A stretch of 64,000 nt of DNA from an uncultured Collinsella sp. (GCA_900759335.1 CAAEUX010000061.1:1-64000), one strand, 5' to 3'; counted from the first letter of the stretch, positions 34,708-44,055 are shown. Notes: generated from the letters alone by a model not told the origin. Numbers and translations: made by a program.

Positions 34708-35454
34708 ATGCTTGCGGAAGATAGGCTCAACGCGATCGTGTCGATGGTGCAGCAGGCCGGCTCGGTTACCGTGCCGGAGCTTGCTGAGGCCCTGGGCGTG
34801 ACGGCGTCTACCATTCGGCGCGACCTGCAGACGCTCGACCGCGCACACCGTATCGCCAAGGTACACGGAGGCGCGACGAGTCTGGAGCGCGCGCATGTGA
34901 CGCGCGACCTGACGATCGGCGAGCGCAGTGATCTCCATAACGATGATAAGGAGCGCATCTGCGCCCGTGCTGCGGCCCTGGTGGAGCCCGATAGCTTTGT
35001 GTATATCGATTCGGGCTCCACGACCCTCAAGCTCATCGAGCATCTTCCGCGCCTTGAGGGCGTCACCTATGTGACTGATTCCGTGCTTCACGCTCATCAT
35101 CTCGCCCTGCGCGGGATGCGCACCGTTGTGCTGGGCGGCGAGCTCAAGCCCGAGACCGAGGCGCTCGTCGGCCCCGATGCCTTGGCAACTCTGGACCGCT
35201 ATAACTTCAACTGCGGCTTTTGGGGTTCCAATGGTATCGCCGCCGAGCAAGGTCTCACCACACCGGATATCGAGGAAGCGCAGGTCAAGCGTATCTCGAT
35301 GCGCCATACCGCCAAACGCTTCGTAATCTCGGACGCCAGTAAATTTGGCATGGTGGCGCCCGTTAAGTTCGCGGACTTCCGCGACGCAACGATTATTACC
35401 GCAGGTGAGGTCCCCGCCAAGTATCGGGCGATGGATAACGTCATCACGGTCTAG
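34708..35454 (+). CDS. DeoR/GlpR family transcriptional regulator
   Basis: Protein of 248 aa. The winged HTH covers about residues 5-57 (VTVPELAEALGVTASTIRRD, then KVHGGATS). The sensor domain has YIDSGSTTLKLIEHL, VLGGELKPETEALVGP and the FWGSNGI segment typical for sugar-phosphate binding. It starts four bases after the oxidoreductase, whose expression it probably controls. Confidence 0.9.
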   Translation: MLAEDRLNAIVSMVQQAGSVTVPELAEALGVTASTIRRDLQTLDRAHRIAKVHGGATSLERAHVTRDLTIGERSDLHNDDKERICARAAALVEPDSFVYIDSGSTTLKLIEHLPRLEGVTYVTDSVLHAHHLALRGMRTVVLGGELKPETEALVGPDALATLDRYNFNCGFWGSNGIAAEQGLTTPDIEEAQVKRISMRHTAKRFVISDASKFGMVAPVKFADFRDATIITAGEVPAKYRAMDNVITV

Positions 35455-35546
35455 CGACAGGGGACAGGACAAGGCCAAAGCCGCCACAAAGGTGCCTGTC
35501 CCCATTGTGGTGGTAAGCAACGAAAACCGAGTAGTTTTCTCAATAG

Positions 35547-35586
35547 AAAAGTGGCAACGTCCATTACGGGCGTTGCCACTTTCGTT
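35547..35586 (+). terminator. terminator after the deoR-type gene
   Basis: AAAAGTGGCAACG (35547-35559) pairs with CGTTGCCACTTT (35571-35582), followed by TTCGTT. It lies 92 bp after the regulator gene. Between them at 35457-35510 is a GGGGACAGG/CCTGTCCCC pair about 40 bp apart. Confidence 0.75.
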
Positions 35587-35600
35587 GTCTGCCGGTTTTG

Positions 35601-35816
35601 TCTAAGTCTGTAACAACTAGACCGTTAAAAGTGGGTTAGATGTTACAGATTGAGATACTTTCGAACCGCGCCGCCCCTTTGTCTCAATCTGTAACAGCTG
35701 GGATTGATTTTGACGAGCTATTGTTACAGATTGAGATTTTCCCTTGAGGGGGATTCGAATGTCTCGATCTGTAACAGATAGACCGGAAAATGGGTTCTAA
35801 CTGTTACAGATCGAGA
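35601..35816. repeat. six-copy alternating inverted repeat, 40-bp spacing
   Basis: The 15-mer TGTTACAGATTGAGA or its reverse complement occurs at 35601-35615 (R), 35641-35655 (F), 35682-35696 (R), 35722-35736 (F), 35762-35776 (R) and 35802-35816 (F). Orientation alternates strictly, and starts are 40, 41, 40, 40 and 40 bp apart. Copies 3 and 4 are exact; others differ by one or two bases. The 25-26 bp between copies is not conserved. No gene is present. It lies between the deoR terminator and the terminator of the convergent rluA-like gene. Confidence 0.9.
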
Positions 35817-35867
35817 CGTTTTGGGACCGTGGCTGAGCCATCGTGACGGCTTGACGTTTGCCCAGAT

Positions 35868-35908
35868 AAAACCTGCCAAAATAAACCTGTCCCTTTTTGG
35901 CAGGTTTT
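35868..35908. terminator. terminator of the rluA-like gene
   Basis: AAAACCTGCCAAA (35868-35880) pairs with TTTGGCAGGTTTT (35896-35908). The right arm reaches into the stop codon of the minus-strand gene. A run of A on the plus strand gives U residues on the minus transcript. Confidence 0.8.
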
Positions 35909-36566
35909 AGGGCTCCCAGGGGCAGGGGGCTTCGATGTGGATGTGCTCGCCGGTTACGGGATGCGTAAAGGACACGCTGTGGGCATGGAGCATCAGGCCG
36001 CAGGGACGCGGCGTGCCGTAGAGCTCGTCGCCAACCAGGGGATGACGCTCGCTTGCCAGGTGCACGCGGATTTGGTGTTTGCGGCCGGTGAGCAGCTCGA
36101 CATCGATATACGAACGCGTGGGCAGGCCTCGGCGGCTCTTAAGGCGCTTGAGCACCTTCACGCGCGTTTGAGACGGCTTGCCGCTGGCGCCGACGCGCAT
36201 CTTGCGGCTGTCGTGACGGTCGCGGGCGATGGGCTTGTCGATGAGCTTTTCGTTCCAGTCGATCTTGCCCTCGGCGAGCGCCAGGTAGTGCTTTTCGAAA
36301 GCGTGGTCGATGACCATCTGATCAAAGGCGGGCTGCGTTTGCTTGTCGAGCGAGAACAGCACCACGCCGGTGGTGTCACGGTCCAGGCGGTTGAGCGGCT
36401 GCATGTCGGTTGCGGCAAAGCCGTCGCCCATCGCCAACAGCAGGTCGCTGGCGTAGTCGGTAAGCGTGCGCTCGCCGGTGCCGTCGCCGTGGACGATCAT
36501 GCCGGCGGGCTTGTCGATGGCCATGAGCCAGGCGTCGCAGTAGAGGACTTGAGGTTCTTCGTTCAC
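35907..36566 (-). CDS. RluA family pseudouridine synthase
   Basis: Protein of 219 aa. The catalytic Asp lies in PLNRLDRDTTGVVLF (family form HRLDxxTSG), and LTGRKHQIRVHLA and HPLVGDELYG are typical. There is no S4 RNA-binding domain, so it is a short RluA-type enzyme for rRNA or tRNA uridine. It follows the U32 gene by 15 bp on the same strand, suggesting co-transcription. Confidence 0.9.
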   Translation of the reverse strand: MNEEPQVLYCDAWLMAIDKPAGMIVHGDGTGERTLTDYASDLLLAMGDGFAATDMQPLNRLDRDTTGVVLFSLDKQTQPAFDQMVIDHAFEKHYLALAEGKIDWNEKLIDKPIARDRHDSRKMRVGASGKPSQTRVKVLKRLKSRRGLPTRSYIDVELLTGRKHQIRVHLASERHPLVGDELYGTPRPCGLMLHAHSVSFTHPVTGEHIHIEAPCPWEP

Positions 36567-36581
36567 GTGTAAGCCTTTCGG

Positions 36582-39074
36582 TTAACTGATTCCCACAAAC
36601 ATGCAGCCCGAGGTCGCCCCGCGTAGGCGGGCGGCAGGCTTACGGCCGGCCTGCGCGGCCTCGACGGCACGACGGACACGGGCGACGGCACGGGCCACCT
36701 CATCCGTCTCGAGCAGCGTTCCGTCCACCATGAGACGACGCACGCCGGCATCGAGCAGCTGAGGAACCTGCGGCGTGAGGTCGATGGGGTAGGCATCGTA
36801 CAGGCGAGAGCGGCCGTGGATGTCGGTGCGGACGGGCATGACCTTTCCGTCGATATTCTTGAGCGAGAGCTTGCGGGCACGCAGGCGGCAGTTGGCACAA
36901 TCGTGGATGCAGCCACTGGCAACCTGCAGAATGCAATGCTCGCTTGTCATGACGCGCGGGCGGCCAAAGACGGTGATGCCCAGAGCCGCGGGCGCGGCGG
37001 CGCCGAGCGAGACGATCTCGTCGAGCGTGATCTCGGGCGAGAGCCAAAACGCGCCGGCTCCGCGCTCGGCAAGCGCCTCCATGCAGGGCGTGTTGTGCAC
37101 CGGCAGGCAAGAGCGGACCTCTGCCGTGGCGCCGGCATGCGCGGCTACGGCGAGCTCGGAGATATTGCCGACGGCGACGGTGGCTCCGGCATTGATCCAG
37201 GGATCGACGCGCTCGTGGTCGACGGCGCGGCAGACCTCGTCGAGTACGGGCACGATACCCTGCTCAAATGCATCGGCAGGGGAGAGTCCGACAGCCTCGA
37301 GCGCATCGGTGGTCATGTAGATGCGCGTGGCGCCCTCGGCACGAGCTGCCTCGGCGGCTTCGAGCGTGGTGACGGCGGCACAGATCTGCGGCTCATCGCG
37401 GTAATGCTCGGGCATGGCGCGCGTACATTTGTCGAGCACCGGCAACTCGAGCGTTTTCGCACGCTCTTCGTACGGTGCCAGAATGGCCTCCTCGAGCGCT
37501 TTACAGGCGGCGGCGCGCACCTTGTGCACGGCGGAGAAGCCCATACCGCAGCTGGCGTCGAGCGAAATGTCAAAGCTTGCTGCCTCAAAGGGCGAGGAGC
37601 CCATGCGGCCTACATGTTCCACCAGATCGGACGCCTCGACCGCACGGGTCTTGGCGGCCTCGACGGTAAAGCCCGTGGCCGTTGCCGTAAGCGAAGGGTT
37701 GTCACAGCAGGTGAGTGTGACAGTAAACGGCTCGCCCAGACGCGCCACGACGGACACATCTACGGCTCGGCGGCGCAGCACATCGCGTTTGAGCGCGGCA
37801 CCGGCGGCGTCGATGGCACGCTGACTGCGAATCACGCGCACGCGGCAGCCCTCGGGCATACTGCGGGGCACGCGACACTCGATGATGTCACCGGCGGCGG
37901 CATCATCGGTAGCGATAGTGGTTAGGAACTGGTCGAACTCGTCATCGTGGCGAAGTTCCAACAAGTCGCCCTTGCCCACGGGTTCAAACAGCTCAATGCG
38001 GGCGATGGCGGCGCGGCGACGGCGGTCGTCGGGCTTGAGGCCACGCACATCGCGGTTGGCCGGGCGGCTGCCCAGCACCGTGCCCACGATCTGGCCGCGG
38101 TTGTTGGAACGCTCATAGCTCATCATCTCGTCGCCCGAGGTGCCGTCCTGATAAGCGTGCGTAAAGTCGCGGTTGAAGCAGCGCTTGAGCTGACGCTGGC
38201 GGGCGGCTTCCTCGTCCTTGGCAACGGTGGCTCCGGATAGCATGTCGTCAATTTCGTGACGATACACATCAACGATGGAGTACACGTAATCGGGCGCCTT
38301 CATACGGCCCTCGAGCTTGAGCGATGCGGCGCCGGCATCATACAGACGGCGAACGAGCTGCGAAGTGTTGGTGTCACGCGGGCATAGCGCACGCTCGCGA
38401 CCGGCAGGGGAGAGCGTGCGGCCGTTCTCGTCGATCAGCTCGTAAGGCAGGCGACAGGGCTGAGCGCACATGCCGCGGTTGGCCGAGCGGCCCGCCATGG
38501 CAAAGCTCGACAGCAGGCACAGGCCCGAGTAGCAAAAGCAGATGGCGCCGTGGCTAAAGACCTCAAGGTCCACATCGGGCGCGGCATCGTGGATGGCGGC
38601 GATCTCGTCGATGGAAAGCTCGCGCGAGAGGGTCACGCGGTCGGCGCCCTGCTCGCGGCACCAAAGGGTTCCGCGGTCGTCATGGATGTTCGCCTGGGTC
38701 GAGATATGTGTCTCGATGCCGGGCATCGTGCGCTTGACCTCAAAGAACAGACCCCAGTCCTGGATGATGAAGGCGTCGGCGCCCAGCGTGGAGCAGCGAT
38801 GGATGAGTTGCAGCGCATCGCCCATCTCGGACTGCTTGATGACGATGTTGACCGTGACGTAGACGCGCGACCCGGCCAGGTGTGCAGCACGGCAGGCCTG
38901 CTCAAAGGCCTCGTCGGTAAAGTTGGTGGCCTTGCGGCGGGCGTTGAAGCTGCCCATGCCGCAGTAGATGGCGTCTGCCCCGGCGGCGAGTGCGGCGGCA
39001 AAGGGCTCGGGCCCTCCGGCGGGCGCCAAGAGCTCGGGTCTGCGGTTGGTGGTTCGACTGGCGGTTGCGGTCAT
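36582..39074 (-). CDS. peptidase U32 family protein (RlhA-like, with DUF3656)
   Basis: Protein of 830 aa. The N-terminal U32 domain has ELLAPAGGPEPFAAALAAGA, YCGMGSFNARRKATNF and the HGAICFCYSGLCLLS and NRGMCAQPCRLPY Cys segments (residues about 165-215). The middle part (KRCFNRDFTHAYQDG) is the DUF3656 region found in RlhA, which takes part in 23S rRNA C2501 hydroxylation. The last ~200 residues form a second U32-like barrel with DCANCRLRARKL. Long U32 proteins of this type occur in many anaerobes. Confidence 0.85.
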   Translation of the reverse strand: MTATASRTTNRRPELLAPAGGPEPFAAALAAGADAIYCGMGSFNARRKATNFTDEAFEQACRAAHLAGSRVYVTVNIVIKQSEMGDALQLIHRCSTLGADAFIIQDWGLFFEVKRTMPGIETHISTQANIHDDRGTLWCREQGADRVTLSRELSIDEIAAIHDAAPDVDLEVFSHGAICFCYSGLCLLSSFAMAGRSANRGMCAQPCRLPYELIDENGRTLSPAGRERALCPRDTNTSQLVRRLYDAGAASLKLEGRMKAPDYVYSIVDVYRHEIDDMLSGATVAKDEEAARQRQLKRCFNRDFTHAYQDGTSGDEMMSYERSNNRGQIVGTVLGSRPANRDVRGLKPDDRRRRAAIARIELFEPVGKGDLLELRHDDEFDQFLTTIATDDAAAGDIIECRVPRSMPEGCRVRVIRSQRAIDAAGAALKRDVLRRRAVDVSVVARLGEPFTVTLTCCDNPSLTATATGFTVEAAKTRAVEASDLVEHVGRMGSSPFEAASFDISLDASCGMGFSAVHKVRAAACKALEEAILAPYEERAKTLELPVLDKCTRAMPEHYRDEPQICAAVTTLEAAEAARAEGATRIYMTTDALEAVGLSPADAFEQGIVPVLDEVCRAVDHERVDPWINAGATVAVGNISELAVAAHAGATAEVRSCLPVHNTPCMEALAERGAGAFWLSPEITLDEIVSLGAAAPAALGITVFGRPRVMTSEHCILQVASGCIHDCANCRLRARKLSLKNIDGKVMPVRTDIHGRSRLYDAYPIDLTPQVPQLLDAGVRRLMVDGTLLETDEVARAVARVRRAVEAAQAGRKPAARLRGATSGCMFVGIS

Positions 39075-39180
39075 ATCCTGCCTTTCAAAATGCTCAGATA
39101 TTCAAAAGTATAGTGGTGCTGTTGCGGCGGACGAGCCCTGTGGCCCAAGCAGGATAAAGTCTTCAGCAGCCCTTGCAGCA

Positions 39181-39252
39181 AAAATGATCCGTTTCCCTCC
39201 GTCCCCTATGGATCACCTGATCCGATGGGGACGGAGGGAAACGGATCATTTT
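39181..39252. repeat. 26-bp perfect hairpin between divergent genes
   Basis: Bases 39181-39206 are the exact reverse complement of 39227-39252, and the 20-nt loop contains GGATC/GATCC. It starts AAAATGATCCG and ends CGGATCATTTT. Because the flanking genes (U32 and ridA) point away from it, it is not their terminator. It resembles a dispersed hairpin element. The rest of the 377-bp gap has no gene. Confidence 0.85.
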
Positions 39253-39451
39253 GAGCTTCACCGTCCGGTCGTGCCGTTCAGCGGCCGACAGGCGCCGTTG
39301 GGCGATAAATTATTCTCGCAACGTGATAATAATCTTGCATCGCGCGGAAACCTTGAGTACTATCCAAATCAAGCGCGGTGTTCAGACCGAATTGTGCCTC
39401 CCGGTGTGAACGCCGCGCTCACGCTCTCTATCTGATCGTAAGGAGAAAAAC

Positions 39452-39829
39452 ATGAGCAAGACCGTCGTGTCTTCCGATAACGCACCCGCAGCCATCGGCC
39501 CGTATTCCCCCGGCATCCAGACCGGCAACATGGTGTTCCTGTCCGGCCAGCTGGGCATCGACCCCGCAACCGGCAAGATGCCCGAGGGCGTCGAGGCCCA
39601 GGCCAAGCAGTCCCTTGCTAACGTCGAGGCTTTGCTGACCGCTGCCGGCGCCACCTTTGCCGATGTCGTCAAGACCACGGTCTACCTGGCCGACATTGCC
39701 GACTTCGCTGCCGTGAACGAGATCTACGCCTCCAAGTTTGAGGCTCCGTTCCCCGCGCGCAGTGCTTTCCAGGTTGCCGCTCTTCCGGCTGGCGGTCTGG
39801 TCGAGATCGAGGTCGTCGCCGCTCTCTAA
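39452..39829 (+). CDS. ridA: RidA family reactive intermediate deaminase
   Basis: Protein of 125 aa with GPYSPGIQTGNMVFLSGQLG at the N-terminus and FPARSAFQVAALPAGGLVEI at the C-terminus, including the catalytic Arg of RSAFQV. RidA hydrolyses 2-aminoacrylate and related enamines. AAGGAG precedes the ATG. It is a single-gene unit closed by a terminator. Confidence 0.94.
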   Translation: MSKTVVSSDNAPAAIGPYSPGIQTGNMVFLSGQLGIDPATGKMPEGVEAQAKQSLANVEALLTAAGATFADVVKTTVYLADIADFAAVNEIYASKFEAPFPARSAFQVAALPAGGLVEIEVVAAL

Positions 39830-39858
39830 GACGTTGGCAACAACTAAACATGACATGC

Positions 39859-39898
39859 AAAAGGACCCTGCAGCGCGTGCGAGCTGCAGGGTCTTTTA
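39859..39898 (+). terminator. terminator after ridA
   Basis: GACCCTGCAGC (39864-39874) pairs with GCTGCAGGGTC (39883-39893), flanked by AAAAG and TTTT. It lies 30 bp after ridA and can serve both strands, as the next gene is convergent. Confidence 0.88.
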
Positions 39899-39941
39899 TC
39901 AAGTGACGGATCGCTTGTGGAGCCGCGCTCCATTTTGCCCG

Positions 39942-40598
39942 TTAGCCCTCCTTACGAACTTTTTGCAGGTAGCGGTAGACGCTGGGCTCCGAGATGCCCA
40001 GCGCGGTGGCGGCGCAGGCCACGGCACGCTTGAGCATGAACACCCCGTTGCCGTTGAGGTGGCGAATGACGTCCACGCGGTCGCTCTGGCCAAGTGACGC
40101 TACATCCAGCCCGCGCGCGCTCAGCAGCTCGGCAATACTGCGGTCGATGAGCTCCTGCGTAGACTCCGAAAGGCTTTCGACCTCGATAGACGCGGGCTCT
40201 GCCTGTCTAGGCGCAGCGTCGAAGCAGGCCATGAGCTGCTGAGCCATGGCGTTGATGGAGCGCACGGTCGAGAGGTCGGTGTTGACGCAAAGCATGCCGA
40301 CGATCTCGTCATTCTCGCGGATAAAGTACGTCGCCGACTCCAACGTCTTGCCACCGGCACCACGCCCCTCGTAGCCCGTAATAAATGGCAGGTCGCGATA
40401 CTTGGCGTCGTGCATGATCTTGAGTGCCAGATCGGTAGCGGGACCGCCAATCTTGCGGCCGCTCACGATGCCGTTGCGAATATCGACGATGGCGTGGTCG
40501 GGATCCGAGAAATCGTGCAGCACGATTTCGCTGTTTTTGCCGAGTATCTGCTCCAGGAAATCGACCATTGGCAAAAAGCGACGTACGGTCTCGTTCAC
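39942..40598 (-). CDS. YheO-type PAS/HTH transcriptional regulator
   Basis: Protein of 218 aa from GTG 40598, preceded by AAAGGAG six bases away; longer in-frame starts lack a binding site. The N-terminal PAS-like domain has FLEQILGKNSEIVLHDF and GPATDLAL, and the C-terminal HTH reads RAVACAATALGISEPSVYRYL. It is divergent from the purine permease/SsnA genes and is their likely regulator. Relatives (YheO, DauR) respond to small metabolites; the ligand is unknown. Confidence 0.85.
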   Translation of the reverse strand: MNETVRRFLPMVDFLEQILGKNSEIVLHDFSDPDHAIVDIRNGIVSGRKIGGPATDLALKIMHDAKYRDLPFITGYEGRGAGGKTLESATYFIRENDEIVGMLCVNTDLSTVRSINAMAQQLMACFDAAPRQAEPASIEVESLSESTQELIDRSIAELLSARGLDVASLGQSDRVDVIRHLNGNGVFMLKRAVACAATALGISEPSVYRYLQKVRKEG

Positions 40599-40843
40599 GG
40601 GCAACTCCTTTGGGTGAAATCCAATGCCCTGAGGGCGTCCATAACAATTTTTTATCATGGTAACACGCCGTTTACCATCTCGTATATCCGCAGGTACATT
40701 GCGTAATACAGACGAACGGTAGGAATTTGGCGGTAAACGGTTAACCAAAAGAAAAGTTAGATGTTATTTTAACCAGACACTTTCCTGACCTGCGGAAATG
40801 CGTTATCTCAGCTGAAGAATAGTCTGATAACAAAAAATTATTA

Positions 40844-40872
40844 TTGAGAATGAGAATCATCTTTAATACGAT
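40844..40872 (+). promoter_or_regulatory. putative permease promoter with a Fur-box-like sequence
   Basis: TTGAGA (40844-40849), 17 bp, TACGAT (40867-40872). The spacer region GAGAATGAGAATCATCTTT (40846-40864) matches 14 of 19 positions of the classical Fur box. No purine riboswitch core was found in the 360-bp divergent region. Iron or metal control is only a possibility. Confidence 0.4.
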
Positions 40873-40959
40873 ATGCAACGAAGGCACAACCTCAACCCCG
40901 CGCTGCGTCACAATAGAGCGTTAGATGCGAAAACAACTATTTCGAGGATTGGTGGTCAA

Positions 40960-42354
40960 ATGACCCAGGAGACGGTTACGAACGGCACTGAAGCCCTGTT
41001 CACTCGCGAAGGCATGCCTCCCGTTAAGGAAATGATCCCGTGTGCCCTTCAGCACGTACTGGCATCGTTTGCCGGTATCATTACCCCGGCGGTCATCATG
41101 GCCGGCGTCTACGGCTTTAATAGCCAGCAGAGCACCGACATCATTCAGGTTGCGCTCATTCTTTCGGCAATCGACACGGCCCTTCAGGCCTTCGCTCCCT
41201 TCCGTCGTATCGGCGGCGGCCTGCCCATCGTCATGGGCGTTTCGTTCGCGTTCCTGCCGGCCCTTCAGGCCATGGGCGCCTCGGGCTTTAGCTTTGGCGC
41301 ACTGCTGGGCGGCGAGATCGTCGGCGGCGCCGTTGCGGTCCTCTTTGGTCTGGCCTACAGCAAGATCAAGTGGCTGTTCCCGCCCGTCGTGACCGGTACG
41401 GTCATCTTCTCCATTGGCGTCTCTCTCTATCCCACGGCCGTCAAGTACATGGCCGGCGGTATGGGTACGCCGCTGTGGGGCACCCCGCAGGCCTGGTGCG
41501 TTGCTCTTATCACCTTCGCCGTGGTCTTTGCGCTCGCCAACTTTGGCAAGGGCACGCTCAAGCTGGGATCTGTGTTCTTTGGCATGATCGTTGGCATGAT
41601 CGTCTCCATCCCCTTTGGCATGATCGACTTCTCCAGCGTCGCCACCGCTCAGGTCTTCGCCCTTCCCAAGCTCATGCCCTATGCGCTCGAGTTTGATCCC
41701 GAGGTCTGCATTACCCTCGCCGTCGTGTTCCCCATGGTTGCCATTCAGGTTATCGGTGACGTTTCCGCCGCCTGCCTGGGCTCCATCGACCGTATGCCCA
41801 CCGAGCGCGAGCTCTCCGGCGCTATCGTGTCCCAGGGCCTCACTTCTATGGTCGGCGGCCTGCTAGGCGGTCTTCCCACCAGCGCCCTTGGCCAGAACGT
41901 GGGCATCATCTGCTCCAACAAGGTCGTCAACAAGTGGGTCTTTGTGATCATTGCGGCCGTCTTTGCCATCGCCGGTCTGTTCCCGCAGCTCTCTGCCGTG
42001 CTCTCCGCCATCCCGCAGCCCGTCATCGGCGGCGCGACCGTCGGCGTCTTTGGCACCATCACCATGAACGGCGTGCGCATGTTCACCCGCGAGGGCCTCA
42101 CGCAGCGTACTACCACCATCGTCGGTACCTCCGTCGTCTTTGGCCTGGGTATCTGGATGGCCAGCGGTTGCCTTGCCGGCGAGGGTATGCCCACCTGGGT
42201 GTCCACCGTCATCGGCTCCAATGCCGTGACCCCCACTGCCATCATGGCCATCGTGCTCAACCTGATTCTTCCGCAGACGCCGGTCGTGGCTCAGCACATC
42301 GATGCTGCCAAGGACGCTGCCGTGGATCTGGTTTTGCCCGAGAGCAAGAAGTAA
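40960..42354 (+). CDS. NCS2 family purine (xanthine/urate-type) permease
   Basis: Protein of 464 aa with about 12-14 membrane segments. QHVLASFAGIITPAVIMAG opens it, and GQNVGIICSNKVVNKWV near residue 310 fits the NCS2 signature QNxG. GDVSAACLGSIDRMPTERE is the segment before it. The neighbouring SsnA, YgfK and Mo hydroxylase genes favour xanthine, urate or a related heterocycle as substrate. ATG 40960 follows GGATTGGTGG. Confidence 0.88.
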   Translation: MTQETVTNGTEALFTREGMPPVKEMIPCALQHVLASFAGIITPAVIMAGVYGFNSQQSTDIIQVALILSAIDTALQAFAPFRRIGGGLPIVMGVSFAFLPALQAMGASGFSFGALLGGEIVGGAVAVLFGLAYSKIKWLFPPVVTGTVIFSIGVSLYPTAVKYMAGGMGTPLWGTPQAWCVALITFAVVFALANFGKGTLKLGSVFFGMIVGMIVSIPFGMIDFSSVATAQVFALPKLMPYALEFDPEVCITLAVVFPMVAIQVIGDVSAACLGSIDRMPTERELSGAIVSQGLTSMVGGLLGGLPTSALGQNVGIICSNKVVNKWVFVIIAAVFAIAGLFPQLSAVLSAIPQPVIGGATVGVFGTITMNGVRMFTREGLTQRTTTIVGTSVVFGLGIWMASGCLAGEGMPTWVSTVIGSNAVTPTAIMAIVLNLILPQTPVVAQHIDAAKDAAVDLVLPESKK

Positions 42355-42370
42355 CCAATTCGGTGCTATT

Positions 42371-42402
42371 CGCCGGCGGACGCATCGCCTCGTCCGCCGG
42401 CG
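42371..42402 (+). terminator. GC-rich hairpin between permease and ssnA
   Basis: CGCCGGCGGACG (42371-42382) pairs perfectly with CGTCCGCCGGCG (42391-42402). No T tract follows, so it may be a processing or stability element or a weak terminator. Confidence 0.5.
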
Positions 42403-42550
42403 CCATGCGGCGCCAAGCCGCACTTCAAAGGGCTTGTCCCTTTGGTGAAGCGTTGACGGGAGAGGGCCCGTTTCCGGTGTAGGCCGGCGCTTCGCACTTC
42501 CGCCATGTCAGAGGTGTCAAACCCCGCCTCTGATGTTGAAGGGAGCATTT

Positions 42551-43906
42551 ATGCTTCTGGTCGCTAACGGTTCCGTCTTTACCCGCAACGCTCAGACTCC
42601 GTTCATTCCCAACGGTGCGGTCGCCATTGACGGAGATACGATTGTCGAAGTGGGCCCCGAGCGCGAGCTCAAGGCCAAGTACCCGGATGCCGAGTACGTC
42701 GACGCCCAGGGCAACCTCATCATGCCCGGACTTATCAACTGCCACACTCACATCTACTCGGGTCTGGCCCGCGGCCTTGCCATTAAGGGCTGCAACCCCA
42801 CCAACTTCCTGGAGAACCTTGAGCAGCAGTGGTGGAAGATTGACGACAACCTGACGCTCGACGGCACCAAGGCCAGCGCCTATGCCACGATTCTGGATTC
42901 CATCCGCGATGGCGTTACCACGATCTTCGATCACCACGCGAGCTTCTGCGAGATTCCGGGCAGCCTCTTTACCATTAAGGACGCCGCTCAGGAGTTGGGC
43001 ATGCGTTCGTGCCTGTGCTACGAGGTCTCCGACCGCCGCGGTCAGGAAAAATGTGACCAGGCCATTGCCGAGAACGCCGAGTTTGCCCAGTGGGCCGCCA
43101 AGGAGCGTCGCGATAACGACAACCACATGATCGCCGCAATGTTTGGCGGTCACGCCACCTTTACGCTGTCGGACGAGACCATGGATAAGATGGCCGAGGC
43201 CAACAATGGCCTGACCGGCTTCCACATCCACGTGTGCGAGGGCATGAACGATGTGTGGGACTCCCGCCTCAACCGCGGCGGCATCAGCCCCGTCGAGCGC
43301 CTGCTGCAGCACAACCTGCTCGGTCCCGACACCATGCTCGGCCACTGCATCCATGTGACGCCCGCCGAGATGGATATCGTCAAGGAGTCCGGCACCTGGC
43401 TGGTCAACAACCCCGAATCCAATATGGGAAACGCCGTGGGCTGCGCCCCCGTGCTCGAGTTCTTCCGCCGCGGCATCCCCGTGTGCATGGGCACCGACGC
43501 CTACACCCACGATATGCTCGAGAGCCTCAAGGTTTTCCTGATCATTCAGCGCCACAACGCCGCTATGCCCAACGTGGGCTGGTGCGAGGCCATGACGATG
43601 CTGTTCGAGAACAACGCCAAGATGGCCAGCAAGTACTTCGATCGCAAGCTCGGCGTGCTCGAGGCCGGCGCTGCCGCCGACGTCATCGTTATGGACTACA
43701 AGCCCTTTACGCCGCTGAGCGAGGAGAACATCGACGGCCATATGCTCTTTGGCATGATGGGAAAAAACTGCCGCACCACCATCATCAACGGCCGCGTCCT
43801 GTACAAGGATCGCGAGTTCGTCGGTATCGATGAGGACAAGATCAACGCGTGGACCATGGCTGAGTCCAAGAAGCTCTGGAGCACGCTCAACGATCGCACC
43901 TACTAA
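42551..43906 (+). CDS. ssnA: putative aminohydrolase SsnA
   Basis: Protein of 451 aa of the amidohydrolase superfamily. Metal ligands are visible in INCHTHIYSG, FHIHVCEG, LGHCIHV and MGTDAYTHDM. The insert NFLENLEQQWWKIDDNL is characteristic for SsnA. SsnA is found with selenium-dependent Mo hydroxylases and YgfK, and a role in heterocycle deamination or ring opening is assumed. ATG 42551 follows GAAGGGAG. Confidence 0.9.
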   Translation: MLLVANGSVFTRNAQTPFIPNGAVAIDGDTIVEVGPERELKAKYPDAEYVDAQGNLIMPGLINCHTHIYSGLARGLAIKGCNPTNFLENLEQQWWKIDDNLTLDGTKASAYATILDSIRDGVTTIFDHHASFCEIPGSLFTIKDAAQELGMRSCLCYEVSDRRGQEKCDQAIAENAEFAQWAAKERRDNDNHMIAAMFGGHATFTLSDETMDKMAEANNGLTGFHIHVCEGMNDVWDSRLNRGGISPVERLLQHNLLGPDTMLGHCIHVTPAEMDIVKESGTWLVNNPESNMGNAVGCAPVLEFFRRGIPVCMGTDAYTHDMLESLKVFLIIQRHNAAMPNVGWCEAMTMLFENNAKMASKYFDRKLGVLEAGAAADVIVMDYKPFTPLSEENIDGHMLFGMMGKNCRTTIINGRVLYKDREFVGIDEDKINAWTMAESKKLWSTLNDRTY

Positions 43907-44055
43907 TTCACAAGTAGATTCACGCGCGTCGGATGTTTCGCCGCATCTGACGCGCGTATAGGCGACCTCCGCGGGGTCGCCGGCGCTGTGCTAGCGCTAC
44001 ACCGTATTTGCGCCCGCCGCGCGGTCTCGCCGGGCGTTACAGAGAGGAGCTCATA

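Noticed and set aside
39181..39252. Terminator
   Set aside because: Both neighbouring genes are transcribed away from it.
40599..40959. Purine riboswitch upstream of the permease
   Set aside because: No conserved purine-aptamer core or three-way junction could be assembled in the 360-bp region.
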